A stretch of 64,000 bases of DNA from Pseudomonas fluorescens (GCF_001307275.1 NZ_CP012831.1:1240001-1304000); one strand, 5' to 3'. Positions 19,502 through 28,818 are shown, counted from the stretch's first letter. The notes: generated by a model not told the origin, from the letters alone. A program made the numbers and translations.

Positions 19502-20200
19502 ATGACCTACAGCGTCTCTCCCATCGGCTTCGTCCGCTCCTGCTTCAAGGAGAAGTTCGCCATCCCCCGCCAACCGCAACTGGCTCCGGCCGCACGCGGT
19601 GTGCTGGAGCTGGTGGCGCCGTTCGACCAGGGCGAGGCGGTGCAAGGCCTGGAGCAGGTCAGCCATGTCTGGCTGCTGTTCCTGTTCCACCAGGCGCTGG
19701 AGGACAAGCCACGCTTGAAAGTGCGACCGCCACGCCTGGGCGGCAACAAGTCCATGGGCGTGTTCGCCACCCGCGCCACCCATCGCCCCAACGGCATTGG
19801 CCAGTCGGTGGTGAAGCTGGAACGGGTCGAAACCGGGCGCCTGTGGCTCTCGGGTATCGATTTGCTGGACGGCACGCCGGTGCTCGACATCAAGCCCTAC
19901 GTGCCCTACGCCGATATCATCCCCTCGGCCTCCAACCGCATCGCCAGCGCCGCGCCTGAGTTGATTGCGGTGCAATGGGCGGACACCGCCCTGGTTCAAG
20001 CACACGAGCACGCCACGCGCCTGGAAGAGCCGTTGGTGGAGCTGATCGAACAATGCCTGGCCCAAGACCCGCGCCCGGCGTACCAGATGCCCACAGCCGA
20101 ACGGGAATACGGTGCGCAGTTCTGGGATGTGGACGTTCGCTGGCATTACCCGCAACCGGGAGTGATCCGGGTATTGGAAGTCGTTCCTGCCGGTAGATAA
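19502..20200 (+). CDS. trmO: tRNA (N6-threonylcarbamoyladenosine-37) methyltransferase
   Basis: 232 aa, the TsaA/TrmO beta-barrel family. Conserved blocks: PIGFVRSCFKEKFAIPRQP at residues 7-25, FHQALEDKP, then GVFATRATHRPNGIGQSVVKLE near residue 82, with SAM-binding residues in RxxxRPNxIG. A C-terminal extension ends RWHYPQPGVIRVLEV. It methylates N6 of t6A at position 37 of threonine tRNAs. A strong terminator follows at 20213. Confidence 0.93.
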   Translation: MTYSVSPIGFVRSCFKEKFAIPRQPQLAPAARGVLELVAPFDQGEAVQGLEQVSHVWLLFLFHQALEDKPRLKVRPPRLGGNKSMGVFATRATHRPNGIGQSVVKLERVETGRLWLSGIDLLDGTPVLDIKPYVPYADIIPSASNRIASAAPELIAVQWADTALVQAHEHATRLEEPLVELIEQCLAQDPRPAYQMPTAEREYGAQFWDVDVRWHYPQPGVIRVLEVVPAGR

Positions 20201-20212
20201 AACCCGGGAACG

Positions 20213-20254
20213 AAAAAGCCCGCGCGGCCTTTATCAGGCGGCGCGGGCTTTCTT
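20213..20254 (+). terminator. terminator of trmO
   Basis: AAAAAGCCCGCGC pairs with GCGCGGGCTTT, then a T-rich tail. Confidence 0.85.
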
Positions 20255-20282
20255 ATGCTGTGTCAGTTGGACCGAGTCGCTG

Positions 20283-20382
20283 CCATCGCGAGCGAGCTCG
20301 CTCCCACACTGGGTCTGTTGTGAACAGAGAATCTGTGTTCAATGAACATCCCTTGTGGGAGCGAGCTTGCTCGCGATGGCGA
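20283..20382. repeat. REP pair in the outward orientation
   Basis: GCCATCGCGAGCGAGCTCGC comes first and TGTGGGAGCGAGCTTGCTCG second, the reverse order of the other pairs. It lies between the convergent trmO and fpr. Confidence 0.75.
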
Positions 20383-20403
20383 TCTATCAGTCGCCACAAC
20401 AGC

Positions 20404-21183
20404 TTACTTCTCTACAAACGCCCGCTCGATCAGGTAGTCACCCGGCTCGCGCATACGCGGCGAAACGGTCAGGCCGAAGCTGTTAAGCACTTCACTGGTC
20501 TCGTCGAGCATGCTCGGGCTGCCGCACAGCATGGCGCGGTCGTCCTGGGGGTTGATCGGTGGCAGGCCGATGTCGCGGAACAGCTTGCCACTGCGCATCA
20601 GGTCGGTCAGGCGGCCTTCGTTCTCGAACGGCTCGCGCGTCACAGTCGGGTAGTAGATCAGCTTGTCACGCAGGGCTTCGCCGAAGAACTCGTTCTGCGG
20701 CAAGTGCTCGGTGATGAATTCGCGGTAAGCGACTTCATTGACGTAACGCACGCCGTGGCACAGGATCACTTTTTCGAAACGCTCATAGGTTTCCGGATCC
20801 TGGATGACGCTCATGAACGGCGCCAGGCCGGTGCCGGTGCTGAGCAGGTACAAATGCTTGCCAGGCTTGAGATCGTCCAGCACCAGGGTGCCGGTGGGTT
20901 TCTTGCTGATGATGATCTCGTCGCCTTCCTTCAGGTGCTGCAGCTGGGAAGTCAGCGGACCATCGGGCACCTTGATGCTGAAGAATTCGAGATGCTCTTC
21001 CCAGTTTGGGCTGGCAATCGAGTAAGCGCGCATAAGCGGGCGGCCGTTGGGCTGTTGCAGGCCGATCATCACGAACTGACCGTTCTCGAAGCGCAGGCCC
21101 GGATCGCGGGTGCACTTGAAGCTGAACAGAGTGTCGTTCCAGTGATGAACACTGAGGACACGCTCGTGGTTCATGTTGCTCAT
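20404..21183 (-). CDS. fpr: ferredoxin-NADP+ reductase
   Basis: 259 aa from the ATG of MSNMNHERVLSV, which has AGGAGT just upstream; the open frame further upstream is not coding-like. FAD-binding RAYSIASPNWEE near residue 51, NADP-binding STGTGLAPFMSVIQDP near 112, and C-terminal RAFVEK typical of the bacterial subclass. It passes electrons between NADPH and ferredoxin or flavodoxin and takes part in the oxidative stress response. It is divergent from the LysR gene next door, the known regulator arrangement. Confidence 0.96.
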   Translation of the reverse strand: MSNMNHERVLSVHHWNDTLFSFKCTRDPGLRFENGQFVMIGLQQPNGRPLMRAYSIASPNWEEHLEFFSIKVPDGPLTSQLQHLKEGDEIIISKKPTGTLVLDDLKPGKHLYLLSTGTGLAPFMSVIQDPETYERFEKVILCHGVRYVNEVAYREFITEHLPQNEFFGEALRDKLIYYPTVTREPFENEGRLTDLMRSGKLFRDIGLPPINPQDDRAMLCGSPSMLDETSEVLNSFGLTVSPRMREPGDYLIERAFVEK

Positions 21184-21304
21184 GTACGGGGACTCCTGGG
21201 AATGATGCCTGCGCCGATAATCTGCGCAATTGCATCGCATTCTAATGGCGGCGACAATATCTGTTAAATGGATTATTAAGATAAGGGTTATCGGTTATAT
21301 CGAT
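21184..21304. promoter_or_regulatory. divergent fpr/finR control region
   Basis: A 121-bp AT-rich spacer between the two diverging starts. It must hold both promoters and, by analogy with LysR systems, FinR sites. The stretch GGTTATCGGTTATATCGATAT just before finR is rich in ATCG/CGAT dyads. Exact boxes were not fixed. Confidence 0.5.
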
Positions 21305-22231
21305 ATGCGATTTACTCTACGTCAACTTCAAGTCTTCGTCGCCGTCGCCCAGCAAGAAAGCGTGTCTCGCGCTGCGGGCCAGCTCAACCTGTCGCAGTCG
21401 GCGGCCAGCACCTCCATCACCGAACTGGAGCGGCAATCGAGCTGCCAGCTGTTCGACCGTGCCGGCAAACGCCTGAGCCTCAATGCCCTGGGCAAACAGC
21501 TGCTGCCCCAGGCAGTGGCGCTGCTGGACCAGGCCAAGGAGATCGAAGACCTGCTCAATGGCAAGTCCGGTTTCGGCTCACTGGCGGTCGGCGCGACGCT
21601 GACCATCGGCAATTACCTGGCGACCTTGTTGATCGGCGGGTTCATGCAGCGCCATCCGGAAAGCCAGGTGAAGCTGCATGTGCAGAACACTGCCAATATC
21701 GTGCACCAGGTTGCCCACTATGAAATTGATCTGGGTCTAATCGAAGGCGACTGCAGCCATCCGGACATCGAAGTGCAAAGCTGGGTGGAGGACGAACTGG
21801 TGGTGTTCTGCGCCCCTCAACACCCGCTGGCCAAGCGCGGCCAGGCGACCATGGAGGAATTGACCCGTGAAGCCTGGATTCTGCGGGAACAGGGTTCGGG
21901 CACACGACTGACTTTCGACCAGGCCATGCGCCACCACCGCAGCGCGTTGAACATCCGCCTGGAGCTGGAACACACCGAAGCGATCAAGCGCGCCGTTGAA
22001 TCCGGCCTGGGCATTGGCTGCATCTCACGCCTGGCCCTGCGCGACGCCTTCCGCCGCGGCAGCCTCGTCGCGGTGGAAACACCGGATATGGACCTGGCGC
22101 GGCAGTTCTATTTCATCTGGCACAAACAGAAGTACCAGACCTCAGCCATGCGCGAATTTCTCGAATTGTGCCGGGCGTTCACCGCCGGGGCCCAGCGCAG
22201 CGACGAAATCGTGCTACCGGCCATTGCCTGA
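21305..22231 (+). CDS. finR: LysR-type regulator FinR
   Basis: 308 aa. The N-terminal winged helix-turn-helix is MRFTLRQLQVFVAVAQQESV to about residue 65 (SQSAASTSITELE is the recognition helix). The C-terminal effector domain is complete. In P. putida and P. aeruginosa the divergent LysR gene beside fpr is finR, needed for fpr induction by superoxide; the name rests on this position. The start at the second ATGCGA is chosen because it gives the standard LysR N-terminus. Confidence 0.9.
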   Translation: MRFTLRQLQVFVAVAQQESVSRAAGQLNLSQSAASTSITELERQSSCQLFDRAGKRLSLNALGKQLLPQAVALLDQAKEIEDLLNGKSGFGSLAVGATLTIGNYLATLLIGGFMQRHPESQVKLHVQNTANIVHQVAHYEIDLGLIEGDCSHPDIEVQSWVEDELVVFCAPQHPLAKRGQATMEELTREAWILREQGSGTRLTFDQAMRHHRSALNIRLELEHTEAIKRAVESGLGIGCISRLALRDAFRRGSLVAVETPDMDLARQFYFIWHKQKYQTSAMREFLELCRAFTAGAQRSDEIVLPAIA

Positions 22232-22235
22232 ACCG

Positions 22236-22598
22236 TTACAGCAGGATCAGGCCCCACACCAACGCGATCATCGTCAGGGCGACGAACTGGGCAGCGCTGC
22301 CCATGTCCTTGGCGTTTTTCGACAATGGGTGCAGCTCCAGGGAGATGCGGTCGATGGCCGCCTCCACCGCCGAGTTGAGCAATTCCACGATCAATGCCAG
22401 CAGGCACACGGCAATCAGCAGCGCCTGTTCGACACGGCTGACGTTCAGGAAGAACGACAACGGAATCAATACGACGTTGAGCAACACCAACTGACGGAAA
22501 GCCGCTTCGCCGACAAAAGCCGCGCGCAGCCCGTCCAAGGAATAGCCGGAGGCGTTGAGGATGCGTTTCAGGCCGGTCTGGCCTTTAAAAGGTGACAT
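22236..22598 (-). CDS. dgkA: diacylglycerol kinase
   Basis: 120 aa, three transmembrane helices, the prokaryotic DgkA family. The signature ELLNSAVEAAIDRISLE lies near residue 69-85 with the catalytic Glu and Asn residues. It phosphorylates diacylglycerol released during periplasmic glucan synthesis. It ends 5 bp from the finR stop, convergent, and is followed upstream by erdR on the same strand. Confidence 0.95.
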   Translation of the reverse strand: MSPFKGQTGLKRILNASGYSLDGLRAAFVGEAAFRQLVLLNVVLIPLSFFLNVSRVEQALLIAVCLLALIVELLNSAVEAAIDRISLELHPLSKNAKDMGSAAQFVALTMIALVWGLILL

Positions 22599-22670
22599 AG
22601 AGTGAGCAACTGATCGAAAAGGAGTGGAGAAACTAATTCAAACCCGGTCAAAAAAGCGTGAACCCGAACA

Positions 22671-23324
22671 CTAAGCCGGCGGCGAAATTGACTCAAGTTG
22701 TTGCAGCAGCAGGGCCGCCTGGGTCCGGGTGCGTACGTTCAGTTTACGGAAGATCGCCGTGACGTGGGCCTTGATAGTGGCCTCCGACACGTTCAGTTCA
22801 TAGGCAATCTGCTTGTTCAGCAGGCCTTCGCAGACCATGGTCAACACTCGAAACTGCTGCGGCGTGAGGCTGGCCAGGCCCGCGCTGGCGGCCTTGGCCT
22901 CTTCGGACACGCTCACGGCTTCAAACGCCTGGGGTGGCCAGCTGACATCGCCGTCCAGGACCGCCTTCACGGCCTTTTGAATCATTTCAAGGGAGCTGGA
23001 CTTGGGGATGAAACCACTGGCGCCGAACTCCCGGGCCTTGACCATCACTGACGCTTCTTCCTGGGCCGAGACCATGACCACGGGGATCTGCGGGTATTGG
23101 CCCCGCAACAGCACCAGCCCTGAAAAACCATAGGCACCGGGCATGTTCAGATCCAGCAGCACCAGGTCCCAATCGGACTTCGCCGTCAACTGGACCTCCA
23201 GTTCGGCGATACTGGCCACCTCCGTCAATCGGACATCCGGGCCAAGGCCCAGGGTCACCGCCTGATGCAACGCGCTGCGAAAGAGCGGGTGGTCATCGGC
23301 AATCAGGATTTCGTATGTGGCCAT
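22671..23324 (-). CDS. erdR: LuxR/NarL-type response regulator ErdR
   Basis: 217 aa. Receiver domain at residues 1-125 with DDHPLF at 11-16 and phospho-acceptor Asp in LVLLDLNMPG near residue 58. A GerE/LuxR HTH follows: LTPQQFRVLTMVCEGLLNKQ onward, with NVSEATIKAHVTAIFRKL. The position upstream of dgkA matches ErdR of P. aeruginosa, an orphan regulator of ethanol oxidation and acetate use. The name is taken from this synteny and the sequence type. Confidence 0.87.
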   Translation of the reverse strand: MATYEILIADDHPLFRSALHQAVTLGLGPDVRLTEVASIAELEVQLTAKSDWDLVLLDLNMPGAYGFSGLVLLRGQYPQIPVVMVSAQEEASVMVKAREFGASGFIPKSSSLEMIQKAVKAVLDGDVSWPPQAFEAVSVSEEAKAASAGLASLTPQQFRVLTMVCEGLLNKQIAYELNVSEATIKAHVTAIFRKLNVRTRTQAALLLQQLESISPPA

Positions 23325-23537
23325 TTTTCAAATGATCCTGTTTTTAATGGCAGGCCCGATGCATTCGCGCCTCGCCAAGACAACTCAAGACACCGCCCTG
23401 CGGCGGCATCCACAGGGGCACGTGCAACGCCAAACATGACGTTTCAAATACGGTCGGCGCCCTGGTCGGCGCCAAGCATGCCCAGCGAAGCCGGGGTGGT
23501 CAAGCAGCACGGCCGCCCCTGAGTCCAGTATGGGCCA

Positions 23538-24284
23538 CTATTGAGCCAATACTGTGTGCGGCGTACGAATGAAGGGTTGCAACTCGGCATGGGCCGGGGT
23601 CGACACGTTGACCTCCTGCTGGCCCTTGGCGCCCAGGTAATGCTGGCTGAACACATCGAAATAGGCCTCCAGGGCCGACGCGGCGTCGCTGTCCCCCGCC
23701 AGCTCCAGACACAACGCCGCCACTTCCGCAGTGCACAGGTGCTCGCTACGGGTCGAACGACGCAAACGGTAGCGCGACAGTTTGTCGGGCAGCAGGCTCA
23801 GGATCGGCAGCCGGTCGAAATACGGGCTCTTACGGAAAATCTTCCGCGCCTCCGTCCAGGTCGCGTCCAGCAGAATGAACAACGGGCGCCTGGACTGATC
23901 GAGGTCCACCGTGTGGGTGACCCGCGATGGCTCGACGTATTCACCCGGAAACACCAGGTATGGCTGCCATTGCGGATCGTTCAGCAACGCCAGCAACTGC
24001 TCATCGACCTCGGTGCGCGACCAGATGAACGCATGGTTGTCACGCACCACATCGGCGATCAGCCAACCGGTGTTGCTCGGCTTGAACACTTCCTTGTTGG
24101 TCATGATCAGGCAGACCCCGGAACGGGTTTCGACGCTCGGACGCCAGGCGCACAGGCAATGGCTCTCGATCACCCGACAGGCGCTGCAACGGGGGGCGCG
24201 CCAGCCTCGGGCCTGGATCGGCCTGATCCCTTCATCGATGCGCTGGTCGCGCAGGCGGGCTACGGCGTTAGGGGCGTGATTCAT
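23538..24284 (-). CDS. DTW-domain protein, probable tRNA aminocarboxypropyltransferase
   Basis: 248 aa from the ATG of MNHAPNAVARLRDQR. The N-terminus has paired cysteines (RCSACRVIESHCLCAW, near residues 29-44) and the domain-naming motif is FILLDATWTEARKIFRKSP near residue 140. DTW enzymes such as TapT put a 3-amino-3-carboxypropyl group on uridine in tRNA using SAM. Which tRNA position is modified here is unknown. Head-to-tail with erdR, as in other pseudomonads. Confidence 0.87.
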   Translation of the reverse strand: MNHAPNAVARLRDQRIDEGIRPIQARGWRAPRCSACRVIESHCLCAWRPSVETRSGVCLIMTNKEVFKPSNTGWLIADVVRDNHAFIWSRTEVDEQLLALLNDPQWQPYLVFPGEYVEPSRVTHTVDLDQSRRPLFILLDATWTEARKIFRKSPYFDRLPILSLLPDKLSRYRLRRSTRSEHLCTAEVAALCLELAGDSDAASALEAYFDVFSQHYLGAKGQQEVNVSTPAHAELQPFIRTPHTVLAQ

Positions 24285-24468
24285 CGTGGGCGACGCCGAC
24301 AGACAGGAAAACTCGACACGAACAACACTCGGCAGGGCAATAAAGGCCGGCAGTCTACCAGAGCGCACGAGCCTGTACCGTCCACCCGGGCTCCCCTATA
24401 ATCCCCGGCCACTGAACGCACAGTCATGTGATCGGTCGAACCACCAGTCACTGAACCAGGAGAGTTTC

Positions 24469-24891
24469 ATGCTGCGCCTTATCGTCCCTACCGTTGCCGT
24501 TCTGCTGGCGACGTCCTTCAGCGCTCAGGCTGCCTCGCTGAAAGAACTCGAACTGAACAAGATGCTGCAGAACGTTGCCAAGGAAAGTAGCGTCGGTACG
24601 CCGCGGGCGATCAACGAAGACATTCTCGACCAGGGGTATACCGTCGAAGGCACCGAGCTGATCAACCACCTCAGCGTGCAAAGCAGCCATGCCCAGAAAA
24701 TGCGCGCAGACCCCAAGGCCGTGTATTTCCAGCTGGGCTCCACGGTGTGCACCAATCCGGGCTTCCGCAAGTTGATGGCCAAGGGCGCGACAATGCGCTA
24801 CGAATTCACCGAGGTTAAGACCAACCGCCCGGTCGCGACCGAGCGCTTCCAGGAATCGGATTGCCCGAAACCCGCCAAGACGAAGAAGTAA
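24469..24891 (+). CDS. small secreted protein, QSregVF-like
   Basis: 140 aa. A signal peptide ends at SAQA|ASLKELEL (residues 1-22). Two cysteines (VCTNPGFRKLMAKGA and ESDCPKP) could form one disulphide. The pattern ESDC near the C-terminus and the size match the family first described as quorum-sensing-regulated virulence factor in P. aeruginosa. The role is unknown; whether quorum sensing controls it here is untested. It has a strong AGGAGAG site. Confidence 0.75.
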   Translation: MLRLIVPTVAVLLATSFSAQAASLKELELNKMLQNVAKESSVGTPRAINEDILDQGYTVEGTELINHLSVQSSHAQKMRADPKAVYFQLGSTVCTNPGFRKLMAKGATMRYEFTEVKTNRPVATERFQESDCPKPAKTKK

Positions 24892-25086
24892 TCAACCCGA
24901 GCTTGCGCGCCGCTGCTCATCGTCGGCGCGCAATTCCGCTACCAGCGCCTGCAGGTAGCGCGAGCGCCATGCCCGCCCTCCCAGTCGACGACAGCATTCC
25001 TCCTCAAGACTCACCCGATTGGCCTGTGCCGATTCCAACAGCATCAAGTACAACTGCCTGTCGAGCTCCAGAGTCACCCTGGTCAT
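24892..25086 (-). CDS. small protein, possible ribbon-helix-helix
   Basis: 64 aa from the ATG of MTRVTLELDRQLY, which has GGGAGAG just before it; in-frame ATGs give 69 or 79 aa. The opening strand MTRVTLELD followed by two helices (RQLYLMLLESAQAN, SLEEECCRRLGG) fits a ribbon-helix-helix DNA-binding fold, and an Arg-rich helix ends the protein. No toxin partner is visible beside it. The fold is inferred only from this pattern. It converges with the secreted protein gene with no gap. Confidence 0.5.
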   Translation of the reverse strand: MTRVTLELDRQLYLMLLESAQANRVSLEEECCRRLGGRAWRSRYLQALVAELRADDEQRRASSG

Positions 25087-25131
25087 CTCTCCCGCCTCCA
25101 TGCCCGTCCGCTTCAATCCATCACCTAGCAC

Positions 25132-25540
25132 CAGCCCTGAGCGCCAAATTGCATTGGCACGCTTGTTATCAGTAAATCAGAGCGGCACACACCCGGCCGG
25201 CAATCTGACGAGCGGTGCGATATTGCGGTGCACTTATCCAGCGGTTGCCAACGGTCACTTTTGAGCGCCATGATCAGGACAGCAAAGATCGGCTAGATTC
25301 AGAAGTATTCTGAGTATTTGCATCGGGCAGAAAGAGGCTGCCCGGCCAACACCTTGGCGTGCTTGTTTTCATCAAAAGGGAAAAACAGAACCCGCTGGAT
25401 GGCTTGGTCGCCGTGCTGCAGACCGCGTCAAGCCAGGTCAACCTCCAGGCCGCTGCCTGGGCTGACGACGACACACGAGGTGTCGTGGCCCTGATGAATC
25501 TCTCATCCGGGCCAGGGTTTTGTTAAGAAGGAGAAGTTGA
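25132..25540. other. intergenic region before the LOG gene
   Basis: 409 bp with no confident gene. The first part is AT-richer and may hold promoters for both neighbours. The last 170 bp read as a coding-like frame (listed separately). GAAGGAGAAG at 25526-25535 is the ribosome binding site of the following gene. Confidence 0.4.
25359..25526 (+). CDS. possible small ORF upstream of the LOG gene
   Basis: 55 codons from a GTG, ending 14 bp before the next gene. Codon use is like the neighbours (many CTG, GTC, GCC, CAG). No clear ribosome binding site precedes the GTG. It could be a small protein, the remnant of a larger gene, or chance. No family is recognised. Confidence 0.25.
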   Translation: MLVFIKREKQNPLDGLVAVLQTASSQVNLQAAAWADDDTRGVVALMNLSSGPGFC

Positions 25541-26659
25541 ATGCCTTATAAACCGAATGACCTGCTCAGTCGTCATTTTGAGAACCACGGCCACGACCTC
25601 ACCCGCAAGGTCGAAGAACAACTCAACCTGGTGTCTCCCAACAGCCCCAACCTCCCCATTTACCGAGACATGATCCTGACTGTGCTGCGCATGGCCCAGG
25701 AAGATCACAACCGCTGGAATGCCAAGATCACGTTGCAGACCCTGAGGGAATTGGAACACGCCTTCCGTACGCTCGAACAATTCAAGGGCCGGCGCAAGGT
25801 CACGGTTTTCGGCTCGGCCCGAACGCCTATCGAACATCCGCTGTACGGCCTGGCCCGAGAGTTGGGCGCTTCGCTGGCCCGCTCGGACATGATGGTCATC
25901 ACCGGTGCCGGCGGTGGCATCATGGCCGCTGCCCATGAAGGCGCGGGACGTGACCATAGCCTGGGGTTCAATATCACCCTGCCTTTCGAACAGCACGCAA
26001 ACCCGACCGTCGAAGGCACGTCGAACCTGCTGCCGTTCCACTTCTTCTTCACCCGCAAGCTGTTTTTCGTCAAGGAGGCCGATGCGCTGGTGCTCTGCCC
26101 TGGCGGTTTCGGCACGCTGGATGAGGCGCTGGAAGTCCTGACGCTGGTCCAGACCGGTAAAAGCCCACTGGTACCGGTGGTCCTGCTGGATGTTCCCGGG
26201 GGCAGGTTCTGGCAAAGCGCCCTGGACTTTATCCGCGAGCAGCTGGAAGAGAATCGCTACATCCTGCCCACCGACATGAAGCTCATGCGCCTGGTGTACA
26301 ACGCCGAAGAGGCCGTGGAGGAGATCAATCAGTTCTACCGCAACTTCCACTCCAGTCGCTGGCTCAAGCATCAGTTCGTGATCCGCATGAATCACAAGCT
26401 AAGCGAACAGGCACTGCAGCAGATGCAGGTAGATTTCGCCGACCTGTGCCTGAACGACTGTTTTCATCAACATGACTACAGCGGTGAAGAGCACGACGAG
26501 GCCCGGTTCAGTCACCTGACACGCCTGACGTTTACCTTCAACGCCCGCAATCATGGTCGTTTGAGGGAGTTGGTGGACTACATCAACCTGCCGGAAAACT
26601 GGGCCCAACCCACCCCACAGACCCATCCCCTTACCTGGGAGCCGATCAAGGTAACCTGA
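25541..26659 (+). CDS. LOG-family nucleotide hydrolase-like protein
   Basis: 372 aa. Rossmann fold with the LOG signature PGGFGTLDEALE near residue 187 and GAGGGIMAAAHEGA near 124. LOG proteins cleave the N-glycosidic bond of nucleoside monophosphates. N- and C-terminal extensions make it longer than the 190-residue cytokinin-activating type and nearer to the larger bacterial housekeeping type, though shorter than E. coli PpnN. Substrate not determinable. Strong GAAGGAG site. Confidence 0.85.
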   Translation: MPYKPNDLLSRHFENHGHDLTRKVEEQLNLVSPNSPNLPIYRDMILTVLRMAQEDHNRWNAKITLQTLRELEHAFRTLEQFKGRRKVTVFGSARTPIEHPLYGLARELGASLARSDMMVITGAGGGIMAAAHEGAGRDHSLGFNITLPFEQHANPTVEGTSNLLPFHFFFTRKLFFVKEADALVLCPGGFGTLDEALEVLTLVQTGKSPLVPVVLLDVPGGRFWQSALDFIREQLEENRYILPTDMKLMRLVYNAEEAVEEINQFYRNFHSSRWLKHQFVIRMNHKLSEQALQQMQVDFADLCLNDCFHQHDYSGEEHDEARFSHLTRLTFTFNARNHGRLRELVDYINLPENWAQPTPQTHPLTWEPIKVT

Positions 26660-26665
26660 GCCCAT

Positions 26666-26705
26666 AAAAAAACGGCCCGCTATCGAAATAGCGGGCCGTT
26701 TTTAT
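26666..26705. terminator. bidirectional terminator between the LOG gene and recX
   Basis: AACGGCCCGCTAT, loop CGAA, ATAGCGGGCCGTT, with A and T runs on the two sides, so it can stop transcription from both strands. Confidence 0.92.
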
Positions 26706-27173
26706 TTAATCATCCATGCCGCGACCGCTGAACAAGCGGTTGATCATTTCCATGGAGTAGCCTCGGTACGCCAGGAAACGCCCTTGCTTGGCTCGCTCTC
26801 GTGCATCGATGGGCAAATGTCCGGAGAACTTGCGACGCCAGGTGTCCGTCAGTTGCTCCTGCCAATCGATACCGCTTTCGCGCAAGGCGAGTTCGATATC
26901 CGGGCGTTGCAAACCGCGCTGGCCCAGCTCCTCACGAATGCGCAAAGGACCGTAGCCGGAGCGGGCGCGATAAGCGACGAAGCTTTCCAGGTAACGGGAT
27001 TCCGACAGCAGGCCCTCTTCAGTCAAACGGTCGAGGGCCGTGTCGATCAATTCATCGGGCGCGCCGCGCTGACGCAGTTTACGCGTCAGCTCGACCCGAC
27101 CGTGCTCGCGCCTGGCGAGCAGGTCCATCGCGGTTCGCCGCACCGCGACGAGGGTATCGAGTACGGCGGTCAT
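26706..27173 (-). CDS. recX: RecX, regulator of RecA
   Basis: 155 aa, all-helical three-repeat fold; [17 protein letters not shown] near residue 22 and [21 protein letters not shown] block ([20 protein letters not shown], about 67-86) are RecX signatures. It binds RecA filaments and modulates strand exchange. It follows recA by 8 bp, the usual two-gene SOS operon. Confidence 0.95.
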   Translation of the reverse strand: MTAVLDTLVAVRRTAMDLLARREHGRVELTRKLRQRGAPDELIDTALDRLTEEGLLSESRYLESFVAYRARSGYGPLRIREELGQRGLQRPDIELALRESGIDWQEQLTDTWRRKFSGHLPIDARERAKQGRFLAYRGYSMEMINRLFSGRGMDD

Positions 27174-27181
27174 CGGATCGA

Positions 27182-28234
27182 TCAGATGTCAGCGTCAGCC
27201 AGATCGTCAGCAGTCTCGCGATTAGCCACGGACTTGACGTCTGCAACCGGGCTCAACAGCTTGTCACGCAATTGCTTCTCGAGGGCAGCGGCAACTTCCG
27301 GGTTATCCGCCAGGAACTTGGCCGAGTTGGCCTTGCCCTGACCGATCTTGGTGCCGTTGTAGGCATACCAGGCGCCCGACTTCTCGACGAAACCATGCAA
27401 CACACCCAGGTCGATCATCTCGCCATTGAGGTAGATGCCCTTGCCGTAAAGAATCTGGAACTCGGCCTGACGGAACGGCGAAGCCACCTTGTTCTTCACG
27501 ACCTTGACGCGGGTTTCGCTGCCGACAACCTCATCACCTTCTTTCACCGCGCCAGTACGGCGGATGTCGAGGCGAACCGAGGCGTAGAACTTCAGTGCGT
27601 TACCACCGGTGGTGGTTTCCGGGCTGCCGAACATCACACCGATCTTCATACGGATCTGGTTGATGAAGATCACCAGGCAGTTGGCGTTCTTGATGTTACC
27701 GGTGATCTTGCGCAGGGCCTGGGACATCAGACGAGCCTGGAGGCCCACGTGCATGTCGCCCATTTCACCTTCGATTTCAGCCTTTGGCACCAGTGCCGCC
27801 ACGGAGTCGACGATGATCACGTCGACCGCGTTGGAACGCACCAGCATGTCGGTGATTTCCAGGGCCTGCTCGCCGGTGTCCGGCTGGGAAACCAGCAGGT
27901 CGTCGACATTGACGCCCAGTTTGCCGGCGTATTCCGGGTCCAGGGCGTGTTCGGCGTCGACGAAGGCGCAGGTCGCGCCGGCTTTTTGGGCCTGGGCGAT
28001 CACGGACAGGGTCAGTGTGGTTTTACCGGAAGACTCAGGACCGTAGATTTCAACGATTCGGCCTTTTGGCAGACCGCCGATGCCAAGCGCAATGTCCAGG
28101 CCCAGGGAGCCGGTGGAGATGGAAGGAATAGCCTGACGGTCCTGATCGCCCATACGCATTACGGCACCCTTGCCGAATTGACGTTCGATCTGACCCAAGG
28201 CCGCAGCCAAGGCTTTCTTCTTGTTGTCGTCCAT
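27182..28234 (-). CDS. recA: RecA recombinase
   Basis: 350 aa from the ATG of [20 protein letters not shown]; the open frame upstream lies within the promoter. Walker [10 protein letters not shown] near residue 67, [14 protein letters not shown] near 209. It drives homologous recombination and stimulates self-cleavage of LexA and of S24 phage repressors, so it is the expected trigger of the tailocin cluster next door. A LexA box lies about 40 bp before the start. Confidence 0.99.
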   Translation of the reverse strand: MDDNKKKALAAALGQIERQFGKGAVMRMGDQDRQAIPSISTGSLGLDIALGIGGLPKGRIVEIYGPESSGKTTLTLSVIAQAQKAGATCAFVDAEHALDPEYAGKLGVNVDDLLVSQPDTGEQALEITDMLVRSNAVDVIIVDSVAALVPKAEIEGEMGDMHVGLQARLMSQALRKITGNIKNANCLVIFINQIRMKIGVMFGSPETTTGGNALKFYASVRLDIRRTGAVKEGDEVVGSETRVKVVKNKVASPFRQAEFQILYGKGIYLNGEMIDLGVLHGFVEKSGAWYAYNGTKIGQGKANSAKFLADNPEVAAALEKQLRDKLLSPVADVKSVANRETADDLADADI

Positions 28235-28274
28235 TAAAGTCCTCACGTAATCAATAAGGCCTGACGGCCAACAC

Positions 28275-28290
28275 CTGTATAAGTAGCCAG
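28275..28290 (-). promoter_or_regulatory. LexA box of recA
   Basis: CTGTATAAGTAGCCAG fits CTG-N10-CAG and lies in the recA promoter region. Confidence 0.87.
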
Positions 28291-28317
28291 TATTATTCCA
28301 CAGCGATTGAGGATCGC

Positions 28318-28818
28318 CTACCCCTGATTTGAGATTTCTACAGCGGCATGTTGCAGCAGCCCCTCTAGCGCGGCCCTCACCGTTTGTCGGCGGACCTCGT
28401 CGCGGTTGCCTGCAAAGAAGCGCTGCTCGCTGATCAGCGTCTGGCCGACGGCCCAGGCGAGCCATACGGTGCCCACCGGCTTGCTCGGCGAGCCCCCATC
28501 CGGCCCGGCCACCCCGCTGACCGCCACGGCAAAACGCGCCAGGCTTTTGCGCTGGGCGCCTTGTGCCATGGCCTCGACCACCTCGCGGCTGACCGCCCCG
28601 ACCTTCTCGAACAACTGGGCCGGCACCTCCAGTTGCTGGCTTTTCTGGCGATTGGAATAGGTGACATAACCGGCCTCGAACCAGGCGGAACTCCCCGGAA
28701 TCCGGGTAATCGCCTCGGCAATCCCGCCGCCCGTACAGGACTCGGCCGTGGTGACGTGGGCATTGAGCAACTGCAGGCGTCTGCCCAATTCAGCGGCCAG
28801 TTCGGTAATGTCGTCCAT
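28318..28818 (-). CDS. cinA: CinA C-terminal-domain protein (nicotinamide mononucleotide deamidase type)
   Basis: 166 aa from the ATG of [12 protein letters not shown], which has GAGAGC before it. Only the CinA C-terminal (PncC) domain is present: [15 protein letters not shown] near residue 24 and [21 protein letters not shown] near 101. PncC enzymes turn nicotinamide mononucleotide into nicotinate mononucleotide in pyridine nucleotide salvage. The gene marks the left border of the tailocin cluster and precedes recA on the same strand. Confidence 0.92.
   Translation of the reverse strand: MDDITELAAELGRRLQLLNAHVTTAESCTGGGIAEAITRIPGSSAWFEAGYVTYSNRQKSQQLEVPAQLFEKVGAVSREVVEAMAQGAQRKSLARFAVAVSGVAGPDGGSPSKPVGTVWLAWAVGQTLISEQRFFAGNRDEVRRQTVRAALEGLLQHAAVEISNQG

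Noticed and set aside
25274..25474. Minus-strand 66-codon frame before the LOG gene
   Set aside because: No ribosome binding site and low-quality codon use; the plus-strand frame over the same DNA looks more coding-like.
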